Positions 4,351 to 5,093 of a DNA stretch of 5,093 nt are shown here, piece after piece. Each line of letters starts with the position of its first letter. The first letter of the stretch is position 1. The DNA is taken from the NCBI GenBank assembly GCA_036494925.1, contig DASXNR010000300.1, forward strand, positions 1 through 5,093. The letters run 5' to 3'. The notes under the pieces were generated by a model. That model had not been told where the DNA came from and did no database searches. It worked only from the letters and a program-made list of their open reading frames with translations. The DNA comes from JAMXLO01 sp036494925 (lineage in GTDB: Bacteria; Pseudomonadota; Alphaproteobacteria; Acetobacterales; Acetobacteraceae). Made by a program: the position numbers and the translations under genes.

Positions 4351-5093
4351 TCAGGCTACTCGGTAATCGGCCAGCGTGTCGTAGTTCGGGTCCGCGCCGA
4401 TGCCGGGCACATTCGGCGGACTGACCGTGCCGTCATCGTTCAGCGTCAGCGTATGGCGGTAGACACGACCCCACATCGGATCGACGGTGTCGCGGTAGAA
4501 CTCCAGGATCAGGCCGTTCGGGATCGCCGCGACCAGGTGCACGTGGATGTCCTGCGAGCCGTGCGGCGCGATGTCCAGGTCGTTGGCCTGCGCCAGCGCC
4601 GCCACCTTCATGAACTCGGTCACACCGCCCAGGACCTTGGCATCCGCGTTCAGGATCGCTGCGCACTCGTGACGGATCAGGTCGCGGAAGCCGTAGCGGG
4701 TGTATTCGTTCTCGCCGGTCGCGATCGGAATGCTGGTCGCCTGCGCCAGCTTGCGATGGCCGTCGTAGTCGTCGGGCGCCACCGGTTCCTCGAACCAGAA
4801 CACGTCGAACTCCTCGATGCGTTTCGCGAGCTGGATCGCCTCGTAGTAGCGATACGCGCAGTTGGCATCGACCATCAGCTTCACGTTCGGTCCCACCGCC
4901 TCACGCACGACGCGCACCCGCGCAACATCCTCGACAATGGGCACCGCGCCGACCTTCATCTTCACCGCCTTCGCGCCCATGCGCACATTGTCTTCCATCT
5001 CGCGCGCAAGCTCGGAAAACCCCTTGCCCTCCTCGTAGTAGCCGCCGGCGATGTAGGTCGGCACCCGATCGCGGAAGCCGCCGAGCAGCTTGT
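4351..5093 (-). CDS. Mandelate racemase / muconate lactonizing (enolase superfamily) enzyme, C-terminal barrel (5' end outside window)
   Basis: About 247 codons are visible and the frame runs off the right edge (KLLGGFRDR precedes the GTG at 5064), so the N-terminal capping domain and the start are missing. Counting that GTG as residue 1, the barrel shows the K-x-K acid/base motif (Lys35, Lys37 in VKMKVG), metal ligands Asp66 (VDAN), Glu92 (FEEP) and Glu118 (GEN), the Asp141/His168 dyad (NADAKVLGG, APHGS) and Glu188 (LEF). The intervals match the mandelate racemase set K166, D195, E221, E247, D270, H297, E317 exactly, placing it in the MR subgroup with an intact catalytic set. Such enzymes abstract a proton alpha to a carboxylate with Mg2+; most are acid-sugar dehydratases, some are racemases. 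The substrate is unknown because specificity loops lie partly in the missing domain. It probably precedes the dehydroquinase-like gene in the same transcription direction, 142 bases away. Confidence 0.9.
   Translation of the reverse strand, partial: KLLGGFRDRVPTYIAGGYYEEGKGFSELAREMEDNVRMGAKAVKMKVGAVPIVEDVARVRVVREAVGPNVKLMVDANCAYRYYEAIQLAKRIEEFDVFWFEEPVAPDDYDGHRKLAQATSIPIATGENEYTRYGFRDLIRHECAAILNADAKVLGGVTEFMKVAALAQANDLDIAPHGSQDIHVHLVAAIPNGLILEFYRDTVDPMWGRVYRHTLTLNDDGTVSPPNVPGIGADPNYDTLADYRVA

Noticed and set aside
5062..5064. GTG at 5064 as the true start of the enolase-family gene
   Set aside because: The frame is open upstream to the window edge with family-like residues, and a start here would leave out the N-terminal capping domain.

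Overview
The window is GC-rich, densely coded proteobacterial chromosome. The gene families (an Aas-type acyl-ACP synthetase, an HSD10-type short-chain dehydrogenase, a mandelate-racemase-type enolase and an interspersed palindromic repeat with CATTCCCGC/GCGGGAA arms) fit an alphaproteobacterium such as a sphingomonad, or possibly a xanthomonad-type gammaproteobacterium. No ribosomal or other strong taxonomic marker is present, so this placement is inference. No tRNA, rRNA, CRISPR array, transposase or phage gene was seen.

Layout from left to right: (1) 1-331, plus strand, the C-terminal end of an AMP-forming acyl-ACP synthetase/acyltransferase (Aas-like). (2) Only 4 bases separate it from a run of five minus-strand genes filling the rest of the window. 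In transcription order, right to left, these are: a mandelate racemase/enolase-superfamily enzyme (4351-5093, 5' end beyond the window); a 142-base gap holding an interspersed palindromic repeat; a divergent type II 3-dehydroquinase-like protein (3777-4208); a 76-base leader with two inverted repeats; a 14-helix DHA2-type MFS transporter (2318-3700); an HSD10-like SDR dehydrogenase (1518-2279); and a GT11/fucosyltransferase-like protein with two C-terminal tail repeats (336-1508).

The minus-strand genes are close enough for one or two transcription units. MFS, SDR and the glycosyltransferase (gaps of 38 and 9 bases) look like an operon. The enolase and dehydroquinase-like genes may form an upstream unit, or be joined to it. 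An acid-sugar-type dehydratase, a dehydroquinase-fold protein, a transporter and an NAD(P)-dependent dehydrogenase would suit a small catabolic or modification pathway for a hydroxy-acid or cyclitol-type compound. That assignment is inferred from context only.

The points most worth a second look are: a perfect 9-bp inverted repeat around the MFS translation start that could hide its Shine-Dalgarno sequence and AUG; a dehydroquinase-fold protein that has lost the family's catalytic Tyr and several substrate-binding residues; and a near-perfect palindrome that contains both stop codons of the convergent gene pair.
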